Source of the DNA: CAJGCS01 sp045589955
GTDB taxonomy: Bacteria; Bacillota_I; Bacilli_A; ML615J-28; CAG-313
Direction: 5' to 3'
Length of the DNA stretch: 36,271 nucleotides
NCBI GenBank assembly: GCA_045589955.1
Contig: JAZNQD010000025.1
Location: forward strand, 1-36,271
The notes under the pieces are model-generated. The model was not told the DNA's origin. It made no database searches and saw only the letters and a program-made list of their open reading frames with translations. Made by a program: the position numbers and the translations under genes. This document shows positions 15,920-23,928 of the stretch, in pieces. Each line of letters starts with the position of its first letter. The first letter of the stretch is position 1.

Positions 15920-18900
15920 ATGATGAATATATTAGATTATTTAAAAACACAAAATAAATATCAAAACATCCTAGAAAATCTAAAAGATAATCAAAATATA
16001 TATATTGGAAATATCGCAACAAACGCCTCAAAATACTTAACATCTTTAATTTTTCAAAACACAAATCAAAATATTATATATGTTTGTGAAAATATATATG
16101 AAGCATCAAAAGCATTTGAGATTTTAGCTGATATCTTAGGAACTGACAATGTCAGTTTTTTTCCTGTTGAGGAGTTCGTTTCTTTAGACTTGGTTGCATC
16201 ATCAAGCGCTTTTAGGTTAGCTAGAATGATGACAATTGCAAACATTGTCAAAAAAATCCCTCAAGTAATTGTGACAAACGTTGAAGGTGTTTTAAAAAAT
16301 GTAATGTCACCTCGTTTACTTGAAAAATCAATTATTAACATTCATAAAAAAGATATATATAATATCTCTAAACTTGAAAAAGACTTAATTATTCGTGGTT
16401 ATAAAAGATGCGGTGTTGCAGAAACGGTTGGAACTTTTTCTAAAAGAGGAAGCATTATTGATATATATCCTTTAAATGAAACTACATCAATTCGTATTAA
16501 TTTCTTTGATGATGAAATTGAATCAATTAAACTAATTGATTTAGACGTTCAGTTATCTAAAGAAAGAGTTGATAAAATTGAAATTTATCCAATGTATGAT
16601 ATATATTACGAAGATACAAGTATTAACGATATTAAAGAAAGACTTGCAAAACACATTAAAATCAAAGATGAATCATATGATAAAATTATCAACAATATTG
16701 AAAACTATAATGATATTGAACAATTATCACTATACTTACCAATTATTGATCCTGATTATGTATCATTTATTAGTCTTTTTGATAAACCAATCTGTATTTT
16801 TGATGAATTCAAAAAACTAAAAGAACACGAGTTAAAAACCAAAACAGAAACACTTAGTTATTTAAAACAAAATAACAAAGCTTTTTTGTTTGATTATCTA
16901 ATAAATATTGATGATGTTAAAAGCCAAAATAACGTTAATATATATGTAAATTCTTTAATGCCAACACTACATGAAGAATTCTTTCATCAACTTTATGATT
17001 TTAAAACGGCTAACACTGTTGAATATCATAATAATTTAAAAGCTGTTTTTGATAATATTGAATTAAATCAAAACAAAACATATATATTAACACACTTAGA
17101 TGAACTTAAACTTAACTATTTAGAAGAAATTTTAAATACAAGAAAAATACATTATTATTATGTTGAAGATATTAAAGACATTAAAAAAGGAAAAATAAAT
17201 GTTTTAATTTCGCCTAATGCATATGGATATAATGATTTTGAGGAAGGTTTAGAGATTCTTACTCCACATGAATTTGCCTCAAAAAAGATTGTTAAAAATG
17301 CTAAATATGATAAATTCTACAAACAAAGTACGAAGATTTATACAAAAGAAGACTTGGAAATTGGTGATTATGTTGTTCATAATGATTATGGTATTGCAAA
17401 ATACTGTGGTTTAAAAACACTAGAACTACGTGGTTTTAAAAATGACTACTTATTACTTTTATATGAAAAAGGTTCTAAATTATATATACCAGTTGAAAAC
17501 ATATATCTTTTAGAAAAATATATTGGTAGTAAAGATCGAGTACCAAAATTAAGTGATATTCAAAAGAACGAATGGCAAAAGAAAAAAGCCAAAATCAAAG
17601 ATAAAATCTATGATGTTGCCAAGGATTTAATTAAGGTACAAGCTGAAAGAGAGCTTAAAAAAGGATATGTATATCCAAAAGATACTGACTTACAATTAGA
17701 ATTTGAAAGAGACTTCTTATTTGAAGAAACTCAAGACCAAATTAAAACAATTGAAGAAGTTAAAAAGGATATGGAATCAACAAAACCAGTAGATAGATTA
17801 ATCTGTGGAGACGTTGGTTTTGGGAAAACCGAAATTGCCATGCGTGCTGCTTTTAAAGCTGTTCAAGAAAATAAACAAGTTGTTTATTTGGCCCCAACAA
17901 CAGTACTTACAAGACAACATTACTTAACTTTTAAAGATCGTTTTGAAAAATATGGCGTTCGTGTAGAACTATTAAACCGTTTTGCTGATAATAAAACGCA
18001 AAAACAAATCATTGAAGGGCTAAAATCAGGTTATGTTGATATTGTTATAGGAACTCACCGCGTTCTTGCAAGTGAAATAGCATATCATGATTTAGGTTTA
18101 TTAATTATTGATGAAGAACAACGCTTTGGTGTTTCTCATAAAGAAAAAATTAAAAAATTAAAATCAAATGTTGATGTTCTTACATTAAGTGCAACCCCAA
18201 TTCCAAGAACTTTACAATTATCACTTACTGGTATTAGAGATTTATCATTAATTGAAACTCCTCCTGTAAATAGACTGCCAATTCAAACATATGTACTAGA
18301 ATATAATGAATCAGTAATTAGAGAAGCAATAAATAAAGAACTTGCACGTGGTGGTCAGGTCTTCTATCTATTAAACCGAATTGATATGTTAGAAGAAGCA
18401 TTATCAGACTTAATGCGCCTTGTTCCAAATGCCAAATTTGGAATGATTCACGGAAGAATGACTAAAGAAATGATTGAAAAAGAACTTAACAATTTCTTAG
18501 ATAATAAGTATAATGTTCTTCTTTGTACAACAATTATTGAAACAGGTATTGACATTCCTAATGCTAATACATTAATTATTGAAAAAGCTGATATCTTGGG
18601 CTTATCTCAACTTTACCAAATTAGAGGCAGGGTTGGTCGAAGTGAACGTATTGCTTATGCATATTTAATGTATGATGATAATAAAACAATAACAGAAACT
18701 GCCCAAAAACGCTTAGAAACAATCAAAGAATTCACAGCACTAGGAAGTGGATATAAAATTGCCATGCGTGACCTTGCGATAAGAGGGGCAGGAGATATCC
18801 TAGGAAGTGAACAATCTGGTTATATTGATGCTATTGGTATGGATATGTATATGAAGCTACTTTCTGAAACAATTGATGAGTTAAAAGGCACTGTTAAAGA

Positions 18901-19366
18901 AGAAGCAACAATTAGAAAATATGGCATAGATATCGAAAGACATATTGATCCTGAATATGTATATGAAGAATCAATTCGTATTGATATTCATAAATCAATT
19001 AGTAAAATTAGAAATAGAGAACAAATCCAAAAACTAAAAGAAGAATTTACCGATCGTTATGGAAAAGTAACTGATAAAGTAATGCTTTATATGGAAGAAA
19101 AATACTTAGAATTTTTATTAAAATCAAGTGGTGTAGAAACATTTAAAGAAATGGATTTATTAGTAAATTTTTCTTTTGATCAACAAAAAACAAGCAAAAT
19201 AAAAATCAACGACCTAAAGAAAATCATCATTGATCAAGATATTAAATACCGCTTTAGTTTTGAAAATAACAAAATCCAAGCTAAAATAACAAAAGCAGAT
19301 TATCCTAATAGTTATATCTATTCACTTACAAGATTCTTAGAAGCAATTAATAAAGCTACAGAGTAG
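15920..19366 (+). CDS. mfd: Transcription-repair coupling factor Mfd
   Basis: Mfd is a DNA translocase that pushes stalled RNA polymerase off damaged DNA and recruits UvrA. The 1148-residue length is that of the full protein. Domains in order: a UvrB-like N-terminal module (to about 340); the CarD-like RNA polymerase interaction domain at about 478-540 ('GDYVVHNDYGIAKYCGL'); the RecG-like helicase with Walker A 'GDVGFGKTE' near residue 630 and DEEQ near 728, the following 'TLSATPIPRT', and the late 'RGRVGRSERIAYAYLMY'; and a C-terminal regulatory domain. Two adjacent ATGs (15920, 15923) are possible starts. The stop codon lies in the loop of a hairpin. Confidence 0.97.
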   Translation: MMNILDYLKTQNKYQNILENLKDNQNIYIGNIATNASKYLTSLIFQNTNQNIIYVCENIYEASKAFEILADILGTDNVSFFPVEEFVSLDLVASSSAFRLARMMTIANIVKKIPQVIVTNVEGVLKNVMSPRLLEKSIINIHKKDIYNISKLEKDLIIRGYKRCGVAETVGTFSKRGSIIDIYPLNETTSIRINFFDDEIESIKLIDLDVQLSKERVDKIEIYPMYDIYYEDTSINDIKERLAKHIKIKDESYDKIINNIENYNDIEQLSLYLPIIDPDYVSFISLFDKPICIFDEFKKLKEHELKTKTETLSYLKQNNKAFLFDYLINIDDVKSQNNVNIYVNSLMPTLHEEFFHQLYDFKTANTVEYHNNLKAVFDNIELNQNKTYILTHLDELKLNYLEEILNTRKIHYYYVEDIKDIKKGKINVLISPNAYGYNDFEEGLEILTPHEFASKKIVKNAKYDKFYKQSTKIYTKEDLEIGDYVVHNDYGIAKYCGLKTLELRGFKNDYLLLLYEKGSKLYIPVENIYLLEKYIGSKDRVPKLSDIQKNEWQKKKAKIKDKIYDVAKDLIKVQAERELKKGYVYPKDTDLQLEFERDFLFEETQDQIKTIEEVKKDMESTKPVDRLICGDVGFGKTEIAMRAAFKAVQENKQVVYLAPTTVLTRQHYLTFKDRFEKYGVRVELLNRFADNKTQKQIIEGLKSGYVDIVIGTHRVLASEIAYHDLGLLIIDEEQRFGVSHKEKIKKLKSNVDVLTLSATPIPRTLQLSLTGIRDLSLIETPPVNRLPIQTYVLEYNESVIREAINKELARGGQVFYLLNRIDMLEEALSDLMRLVPNAKFGMIHGRMTKEMIEKELNNFLDNKYNVLLCTTIIETGIDIPNANTLIIEKADILGLSQLYQIRGRVGRSERIAYAYLMYDDNKTITETAQKRLETIKEFTALGSGYKIAMRDLAIRGAGDILGSEQSGYIDAIGMDMYMKLLSETIDELKGTVKEEATIRKYGIDIERHIDPEYVYEESIRIDIHKSISKIRNREQIQKLKEEFTDRYGKVTDKVMLYMEEKYLEFLLKSSGVETFKEMDLLVNFSFDQQKTSKIKINDLKKIIIDQDIKYRFSFENNKIQAKITKADYPNSYIYSLTRFLEAINKATE

Positions 19367-19383
19367 ACTCTGTAGCTTTAAAT
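19352..19383 (+). terminator. Hairpin at the mfd stop codon
   Basis: AAAGCTACAGAG (19352-19363) pairs perfectly with CTCTGTAGCTTT (19368-19379) around TAGA, whose TAG is the mfd stop. The following T-run is interrupted (TTTAAATTT), so termination may be partial. Confidence 0.7.
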
Positions 19384-19405
19384 TTATATATTGTTTTTAA
19401 ATGAA

Positions 19406-19434
19406 GTATAAAATTTATATATATCTCCATACTA
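19406..19434 (+). promoter_or_regulatory. Sigma-G-like (forespore) promoter of spoVT
   Basis: GTATA (19406-19410), a 17-base spacer and CATACTA (19428-19434) fit the known sigma-G pattern of a gHATR -35 and CATnnTA -10. The -10 overlaps a 14-bp palindrome, TACTAATATTAGTA (19430-19443). SpoVT is transcribed by sigma-G in B. subtilis. The predicted start leaves a short leader with the GGAGG ribosome site. Confidence 0.6.
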
Positions 19435-19458
19435 ATATTAGTAAATTGGAGGTTATGT

Positions 19459-20007
19459 ATGAATCAAGAGTATGAAATTAAAGCAACAGGAGTAGTAAGA
19501 AGAATAGACGATTTAGGCCGTATTGTTTTACCTAAAGAATTAAGAAGAACAATGCGTATCAAAGAAGGAGATTCTTTAGAGATATTTATTGATGAACATG
19601 ATAAAATTGTTTTAAAAAAGTATTCAGCTGTTAAAGGTGTAAGTACCTTTTTAAAAGAATTTGTCGAAAGTATGTACTCATCAAATAAAAAGGATATTAT
19701 CATTACAGATAATGAACATATTGTTGCTTGTGCTGGGGAAATAAAAAAAGATATCATAGGTAAAAAAATATCAAACACCTTAGAAAGAAAAATAAAAGCA
19801 AGACAAACTGAGATTGTTGATAAAACAAACCACTTAGAAATATGTGAGAATATATATACTGACAAAGCAGTTATTATTAAACCAATAAATGTCATGGGTG
19901 ATATATATGGAGCTATCTTAGTATTTAGTGATACATATATAACAGATGTCGAAAAATCACTAGTTGAGTTTAGTAGTTTATTTATGAGTCGATATTTAGA
20001 AGGATAA
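19459..20007 (+). CDS. spoVT: Stage V sporulation regulator SpoVT
   Basis: SpoVT is an AbrB-type transcription factor that adjusts sigma-G-dependent gene expression in the forespore. In this 182-residue protein the N-terminal swapped-hairpin DNA-binding domain is unmistakable: 'ATGVVRRIDDLGRIVLPKE', 'LRRTMRIKEGDSLEIF', 'KIVLKKYS'. A GAF-like C-terminal domain follows (about 55-180). Length matches the B. subtilis protein (178 residues), and the gene also follows mfd there. ATG 19459 is supported by GGAGG at 19448-19452. The upstream promoter looks forespore-specific. Stand-alone AbrB regulators are shorter and lack the GAF part, so SpoVT is the best call. Confidence 0.93.
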   Translation: MNQEYEIKATGVVRRIDDLGRIVLPKELRRTMRIKEGDSLEIFIDEHDKIVLKKYSAVKGVSTFLKEFVESMYSSNKKDIIITDNEHIVACAGEIKKDIIGKKISNTLERKIKARQTEIVDKTNHLEICENIYTDKAVIIKPINVMGDIYGAILVFSDTYITDVEKSLVEFSSLFMSRYLEG

Positions 20008-20044
20008 AAACATAAAACTTGTAAAAAAGAACATAATATGATAT

Positions 20045-20050
20045 TATAAT
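20045..20050 (+). promoter_or_regulatory. -10 element of fba
   Basis: TATAAT at 20045-20050, 39 bases before the fba start. The nearest -35-like sequence (TTGTAA, 20019-20024) is 20 bases away, longer than usual, so only the -10 is supported. No terminator separates spoVT from fba. Confidence 0.5.
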
Positions 20051-20089
20051 AAGCGTTTAAAAAGAAAAAGATTTTTGGAGGAATTATCG

Positions 20090-20947
20090 ATGTTAGTAAG
20101 TATGACAAATATGTTACAAAAAGCTAGAGCTGGTAAATATGCGGTTGGTCAATTCAATATTAATAACCTTGAATGGACAAGAAAAATTCTAGAAACTGCA
20201 CAAGAATTAAATGCTCCAGTTATTTTAGGTGTATCTGAAGGTGCAGCTAAATATATGGGTGGTTTCAACACAGTTGTTTTAATGGTTAAAGGTTTAATCC
20301 AAGACTTAAACATCACTGTTGATGTTGCAATCCACTTAGACCATGGTCAATCATTTGAAAACTGCAAAAAAGCAATTGATGCAGGTTTCACTTCAGTTAT
20401 GATTGATGGTTCACATCACCCAATTGATGAAAATATCAAAATGACTAAAGAAGTTGTTGAATATGCACATGCACGTGGATGTTCAGTAGAAGCAGAAGTT
20501 GGTACTGTTGGTGGTAACGAAGACGGTGTTATCGGTGGTATTAAATATGCAGATGAAGCTGAATGCGTAAGAATTTGTAAAGAAACTGGTATTGATGCAC
20601 TTGCACCAGCACTAGGTTCAGTTCATGGTCCTTATAAGGGTGAACCTGTATTAGGATTTACTGAAATGGAATCAATTGGTAATGCTACTCAAATGCCTTT
20701 AGTGTTACACGGTGGAACTGGTATTCCTGATGACAAAATCCAAAAAGCAATCGCTTGTGGAACTTGCAAAATCAACGTTAATACTGAATGTCAATTAGCA
20801 TTCAACAAATTATTAAGAGAATTCTTAGCAAATCCTGCTAATGAAGCAGTATACGACCCACGTAAATTATTAGGTCCAGCGGCAAAAGGTATTACTGCAG
20901 CTGTAACTGAAAAAATGCATGTTTTTGGTTGTGTAGGTAAAAACTAA
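20090..20947 (+). CDS. fba: Fructose-bisphosphate aldolase, class II
   Basis: This zinc enzyme cleaves fructose-1,6-bisphosphate to dihydroxyacetone phosphate and glyceraldehyde-3-phosphate in glycolysis. The 285-residue protein has the catalytic Asp and first zinc His in 'HLDHGQSFENCKKA' (D84, H85), the second signature 'VEAEVGTVGGNEDG', 'GSVHGPYKG', and 'HGGTGIPDDKIQKAI' followed by 'KINVNTECQLAF'. I chose ATG 20090: a TTTTTGGAGG site lies upstream, and the longer in-frame TTG start (20075) would lie inside that site. Expression is probably high, since the ribosome site is strong. A terminator follows directly. Tagatose-bisphosphate aldolase of the same family cannot be fully ruled out. Confidence 0.95.
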   Translation: MLVSMTNMLQKARAGKYAVGQFNINNLEWTRKILETAQELNAPVILGVSEGAAKYMGGFNTVVLMVKGLIQDLNITVDVAIHLDHGQSFENCKKAIDAGFTSVMIDGSHHPIDENIKMTKEVVEYAHARGCSVEAEVGTVGGNEDGVIGGIKYADEAECVRICKETGIDALAPALGSVHGPYKGEPVLGFTEMESIGNATQMPLVLHGGTGIPDDKIQKAIACGTCKINVNTECQLAFNKLLREFLANPANEAVYDPRKLLGPAAKGITAAVTEKMHVFGCVGKN

Positions 20948-20960
20948 TATATATAGAAAT

Positions 20961-20993
20961 AAAAATAGATGATTATAAATCATCTATTTTTTT
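20961..20993 (+). terminator. Intrinsic terminator of fba
   Basis: AAAAATAGATGATT (20961-20974) and AATCATCTATTTTT (20978-20991) form a 14-bp stem with an ATA loop and continue into a T-run. Confidence 0.9.
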
Positions 20994-21075
20994 ATATATA
21001 TGATATAATAGGATTAGAATTAAATAAATTAATTAAAAATTAAGTAAATCAAGTTTACTTATAGAAAGGATATGC

Positions 21076-22470
21076 ATGAAAAAAGGATTATTTTGTATTT
21101 TCTTAGGTCATTTTGGTATTCACAACTTCATGGAAAAAAATAAGAAAAAAGGAATACTAAATATTATATTTACTGCCATATTGCTTATTTTATTAATTGG
21201 TTCATTAATATTACCAATCTTATCTTTTATTGGGACATCTTATGTTCTAAAGAATAAAGATGGATATGTATCTGCCCCTGAAGCATTCCTTGCCCCTAAA
21301 TTATTTAAAGCTGGTACTGGTTTTTGGGATGGAACAAAAAAATATAAAGATGTTATATATGATACAGTAAACGAAGTTCCTGCTGGATTCTACAAAGATG
21401 GTGTTTTAAATTTAAAAATTACTGGCGAAGAGTACATTGACCATATAAATGAATATGGTACTGGAGGTTATGCGGTATTCACCAATGAAACAACAAATAT
21501 TTGTAGTTTTCATTCTTATGAAACTAAAATGTCTTCAACTGGTAATTATCAAGTTGAAATTAAGATGCATAATAAAGAAAATTACAACAACCAAGAACTA
21601 GGAAGTTATGCGGTATATCTAAGAATAGTTGAGGGTACAAATTATGGTACAAAAATTTTATTAAAAGATTTTTCTAAAGACTATTCAACTTACACTTTAG
21701 ATTTAAGCAAAGCATTAAAAGATAATGGATATGATAATGTAAAAGTAGAGTTATATTTTGAATTATCACCAGCAAAAGAAACTAACGCTTCATATGTTAT
21801 GATTGAAACAATCAAGTTTAGTGCAAATAGTTCTGCCCCAAACTATGATGAACTTGTAAATATCATTTCAATGAATGATGCAAATCAGTCATTGTCATAT
21901 CGAAGCATGGGAAATGAAGAAAAACCAGTTGGATATTGGACTTCATATTGTTCTAAAGGTGTGTATAGAGTAAAAGTTGTAAAATGTAATTTCACATATG
22001 ATACATATGCAGAACCATATGGCGATAAAATTGTTTCTAATTACTATCCATCAGAATTAGACATGTGGAGAAAAAAAGGATATTGTGATTATGAAAATAA
22101 TAACATTAAAGATACATTTGTTATTTTAGACCCTGACAAGTGCCCAGTTACAGAGATTATTGATGTTACATATTCAAATCGTCCAATTAAACCTGTAAAC
22201 ATCACTTGTAAAGTTAAAGGATATTTAGCTTATACACATGGTGGTGAAAAAAGTATATATGATAATCCTCCAAAATTCATTTTTGGAACAAATGAAAAAG
22301 GGATAAGTAATATTTATTCAGTAATGGAAATTGCATCAATTTCTCTTATATATATCACTTTTGTAACAATTGCAATTGTATTTGCTATATTCTTAACAAG
22401 AACAATTATATTCTTAATAAAAGGAATTAAATATATAAAAGATAGTAAAAGAAAAGAAGAATTAAATTAA
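21076..22470 (+). CDS. Membrane-anchored protein with TM2-like N-terminus
   Basis: This is a 464-residue protein of unknown function. The N-terminus 'FCIFLGHFGIHNFMEKNKKK' resembles the TM2 domain pattern (FLG-G-H-FYLGK). A long hydrophobic stretch follows (about 30-58), then roughly 330 hydrophilic residues with a few cysteines and beta-rich character that probably lie outside the cell. A C-terminal helix ('SLIYITFVTIAIVFAIFLTR') and a Lys/Arg-rich cytosolic end close the protein. The 5' leader has an extended -10 TGATATAAT (21001-21009) and a hairpin, AAGTAAA/TTTACTT (21042-21060), just before ribosome site AAAGGA. The CBS gene follows after 25 bases. No catalytic motif was seen. Confidence 0.85.
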   Translation: MKKGLFCIFLGHFGIHNFMEKNKKKGILNIIFTAILLILLIGSLILPILSFIGTSYVLKNKDGYVSAPEAFLAPKLFKAGTGFWDGTKKYKDVIYDTVNEVPAGFYKDGVLNLKITGEEYIDHINEYGTGGYAVFTNETTNICSFHSYETKMSSTGNYQVEIKMHNKENYNNQELGSYAVYLRIVEGTNYGTKILLKDFSKDYSTYTLDLSKALKDNGYDNVKVELYFELSPAKETNASYVMIETIKFSANSSAPNYDELVNIISMNDANQSLSYRSMGNEEKPVGYWTSYCSKGVYRVKVVKCNFTYDTYAEPYGDKIVSNYYPSELDMWRKKGYCDYENNNIKDTFVILDPDKCPVTEIIDVTYSNRPIKPVNITCKVKGYLAYTHGGEKSIYDNPPKFIFGTNEKGISNIYSVMEIASISLIYITFVTIAIVFAIFLTRTIIFLIKGIKYIKDSKRKEELN

Positions 22471-22495
22471 TAATAGAAAAAAGAAACGAGGTATT

Positions 22496-22903
22496 ATGAA
22501 GACAATATTTGATTTTTTAACACCTAAAAATAAAACATTTTATCTTAATCACGATTCAACAATAAGACAAACTGTTGAAAAAATGGATGCTCATAAATTT
22601 AATGTTGTTCCTCTAATTGATGAAGAAGGAAAATATGTAACTTCAATATCAGAAGGAGATATATTAAGGTTTATCAAAAATGATTGTCAATTTGACATAT
22701 ATATGGCTGAAGATGTAAGGATAAATACGATAGAATTATATCGTCCATATCAAGCATTAAGTATATCAACACCACTTGATGAGGTTATTAAGCTATCGCT
22801 TGATCAAAACTTTATTCCGGTAGTTGATGATCGTGGTGTTTATATTGGCATTATTAAAAGAAAAACGATCATTGATTATTTATTGGTTGATAAACTTACT
22901 TAA
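22496..22903 (+). CDS. CBS-domain pair protein
   Basis: The 135-residue product is essentially one Bateman module (two CBS motifs). The first is about residues 10-65 ('TIRQTVEKMDAHKFNVVPLI' then 'EGDILRFI'), and the second about 82-132 ('STPLDEVIKLSLDQNFIPVV' then 'GIIKRKTIIDYLL'). Such modules bind adenine nucleotides and act as energy or ligand sensors; the ligand here is unknown. It follows the membrane protein at 21076 by 25 bases, with ribosome site GAGG, and is probably co-transcribed with it. Similar stand-alone CBS proteins occur in Bacilli (YkuL/CbpB type), but I cannot assign it to one of them. Confidence 0.88.
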   Translation: MKTIFDFLTPKNKTFYLNHDSTIRQTVEKMDAHKFNVVPLIDEEGKYVTSISEGDILRFIKNDCQFDIYMAEDVRINTIELYRPYQALSISTPLDEVIKLSLDQNFIPVVDDRGVYIGIIKRKTIIDYLLVDKLT

Positions 22904-22922
22904 TGATAAAATCGCAATTTGT

Positions 22923-22951
22923 TTGAATAAAACAAAAAAAGTTAGTATAAT
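22923..22951 (+). promoter_or_regulatory. Sigma-A promoter of the small TM2-like gene
   Basis: TTGAAT (22923-22928), a 17-base spacer and TATAAT (22946-22951). The ATG at 22992 follows with a TTAGGAGG ribosome site. Confidence 0.85.
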
Positions 22952-22991
22952 TGAAATGGAATAAAAATTAAAGTAGAACTTAGGAGGTCGT

Positions 22992-23291
22992 ATGACTAAA
23001 GAACAAAAGAAAAAAGTATCATTATTAAGAACATTTTTAGGTTATTTTGGTGTTGATGCTTTTGTAATGGGTAAAATTGGCCAAGCAGTTACAAGACTAG
23101 TTATGGGTATAATATTATTTTCTGTAGAAGTATTGTTTGTTGTTTTAGCAATTGTTTTAACAAAACCAGTATTTACAATTCTTGCTATAGTTGTTGGTGT
23201 TATACTTGTACTAAGATTATTCTTATATTTCTTAGGTGGTTTATTAATGTTAAATAAACCTGAAGAAGTTGTAGAAGAAATGTATAAATAA
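22992..23291 (+). CDS. Small TM2-domain-like membrane protein
   Basis: This 99-residue membrane protein starts with a TM2-type segment: 'TFLGYFGVDAFVMGKIGQAV' keeps the FLG-FG-D-F-G-G pattern of TM2 domains, although the usual FY-LG is changed to FVMG. Two more hydrophobic stretches follow ('LFVVLAIVLTK' and 'FTILAIVVGVILVLRLFLYF'), then an acidic tail. Function is unknown; TM2 proteins are small membrane proteins of unclear role. It has its own sigma-A promoter and its own terminator, so it is a single-gene unit. The gene at 21076 carries a similar N-terminal segment. Confidence 0.82.
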   Translation: MTKEQKKKVSLLRTFLGYFGVDAFVMGKIGQAVTRLVMGIILFSVEVLFVVLAIVLTKPVFTILAIVVGVILVLRLFLYFLGGLLMLNKPEEVVEEMYK

Positions 23292-23299
23292 TAAACAAG

Positions 23300-23339
23300 A
23301 GGGTTCTTAGAGTAAATAATACTTAAAGAACCCTTTTTT
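23300..23339 (+). terminator. Intrinsic terminator after the small TM2-like gene
   Basis: AGGGTTCTT (23300-23308) pairs with AAGAACCCT (23326-23334), and AGT/ACT extends the stem inward. Six T follow. Confidence 0.88.
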
Positions 23340-23373
23340 ATAAAAAAGATATATATACATAATGGGAGATTAT

Positions 23374-23883
23374 ATGAATTTAGATGAATTAATGTTAAAA
23401 AGAAGAAGTATAAGAAAATACTTAGATCAAAAAGTAGAAGAAGAAAAAATTGATAAACTTTTACACTATGCTATGAGTGGACCAAGTGCTGTGAATCGCA
23501 AGCCATGGGAATTTTATGTTGTTACTAATGAAGAAATATTAGAAAAAATTTGTAAAGCTGGACACTTTACAAAACATGACAGCCCTTTAAAAATAATTGT
23601 TTGTGGTAACATAAATAAAGCGTTACCTTTAAAATTTAAAGAATACTGGGTTCAAGACTGTTCAGCGGCTATTGAAAATATCTTACTTGGAGTTACTGAT
23701 ATGGGGCTTGGTGCTTGTTGGGAAGGAGTTTATCCTCAAAAGAATCTTGCAAACAAGCTTACTGAGATTCTAAATCTACCAAAAAGTCACATTCCTTTAG
23801 CTATTTTATCAATTGGTTATCCTGATGAAGAACCAACCCCTCGTGATCAATACGATGAAAAGAAAGTTCATTATATAAAATAA
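23374..23883 (+). CDS. Nitroreductase family FMN-dependent oxidoreductase
   Basis: Nitroreductase-fold proteins use FMN and NAD(P)H to reduce nitro compounds, quinones or flavins; the natural substrate is usually unknown. The 169-residue protein shows the FMN-phosphate-binding 'RRSIRKY' (10-16), 'SGPSAVNRKPWEFYVV' (flavin contact), 'DCSAAIENILLGVTDMGLGA' (dimer core helix) and 'LAILSIGYPDEEPTPR'. It belongs to the short class. I chose ATG 23374 because the GGGAG ribosome site lies just before it; an in-frame start at 23362 would overlap that site. It sits between a terminator and the next promoter, so it appears monocistronic, although no promoter of its own could be defined. Confidence 0.9.
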   Translation: MNLDELMLKRRSIRKYLDQKVEEEKIDKLLHYAMSGPSAVNRKPWEFYVVTNEEILEKICKAGHFTKHDSPLKIIVCGNINKALPLKFKEYWVQDCSAAIENILLGVTDMGLGACWEGVYPQKNLANKLTEILNLPKSHIPLAILSIGYPDEEPTPRDQYDEKKVHYIK

Positions 23884-23893
23884 AAGTAAATTA

Positions 23894-23902
23894 TGGTATA
23901 AT
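23894..23902 (+). promoter_or_regulatory. Extended -10 promoter of the glycosyltransferase-NAGPA operon
   Basis: TGGTATAAT: TATAAT at 23897-23902 with TG at 23894-23895, the same extended -10 string as the yaaA promoter. The -35 position lies in the end of the nitroreductase gene and is poor. The ATG at 23929 follows 26 bases later. Confidence 0.6.
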
Positions 23903-23928
23903 ATATATATAAAATACAGGAGATATAT

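Noticed and set aside
20075..20089. TTG start extending fba by 5 codons
   Set aside because: The codon is part of the TTTTTGGAGG ribosome site of the ATG at 20090.
19464..20108. 214-codon - strand frame opposite spoVT
   Set aside because: It is the antisense shadow of spoVT, which has clear family motifs, promoter and ribosome site on the + strand.
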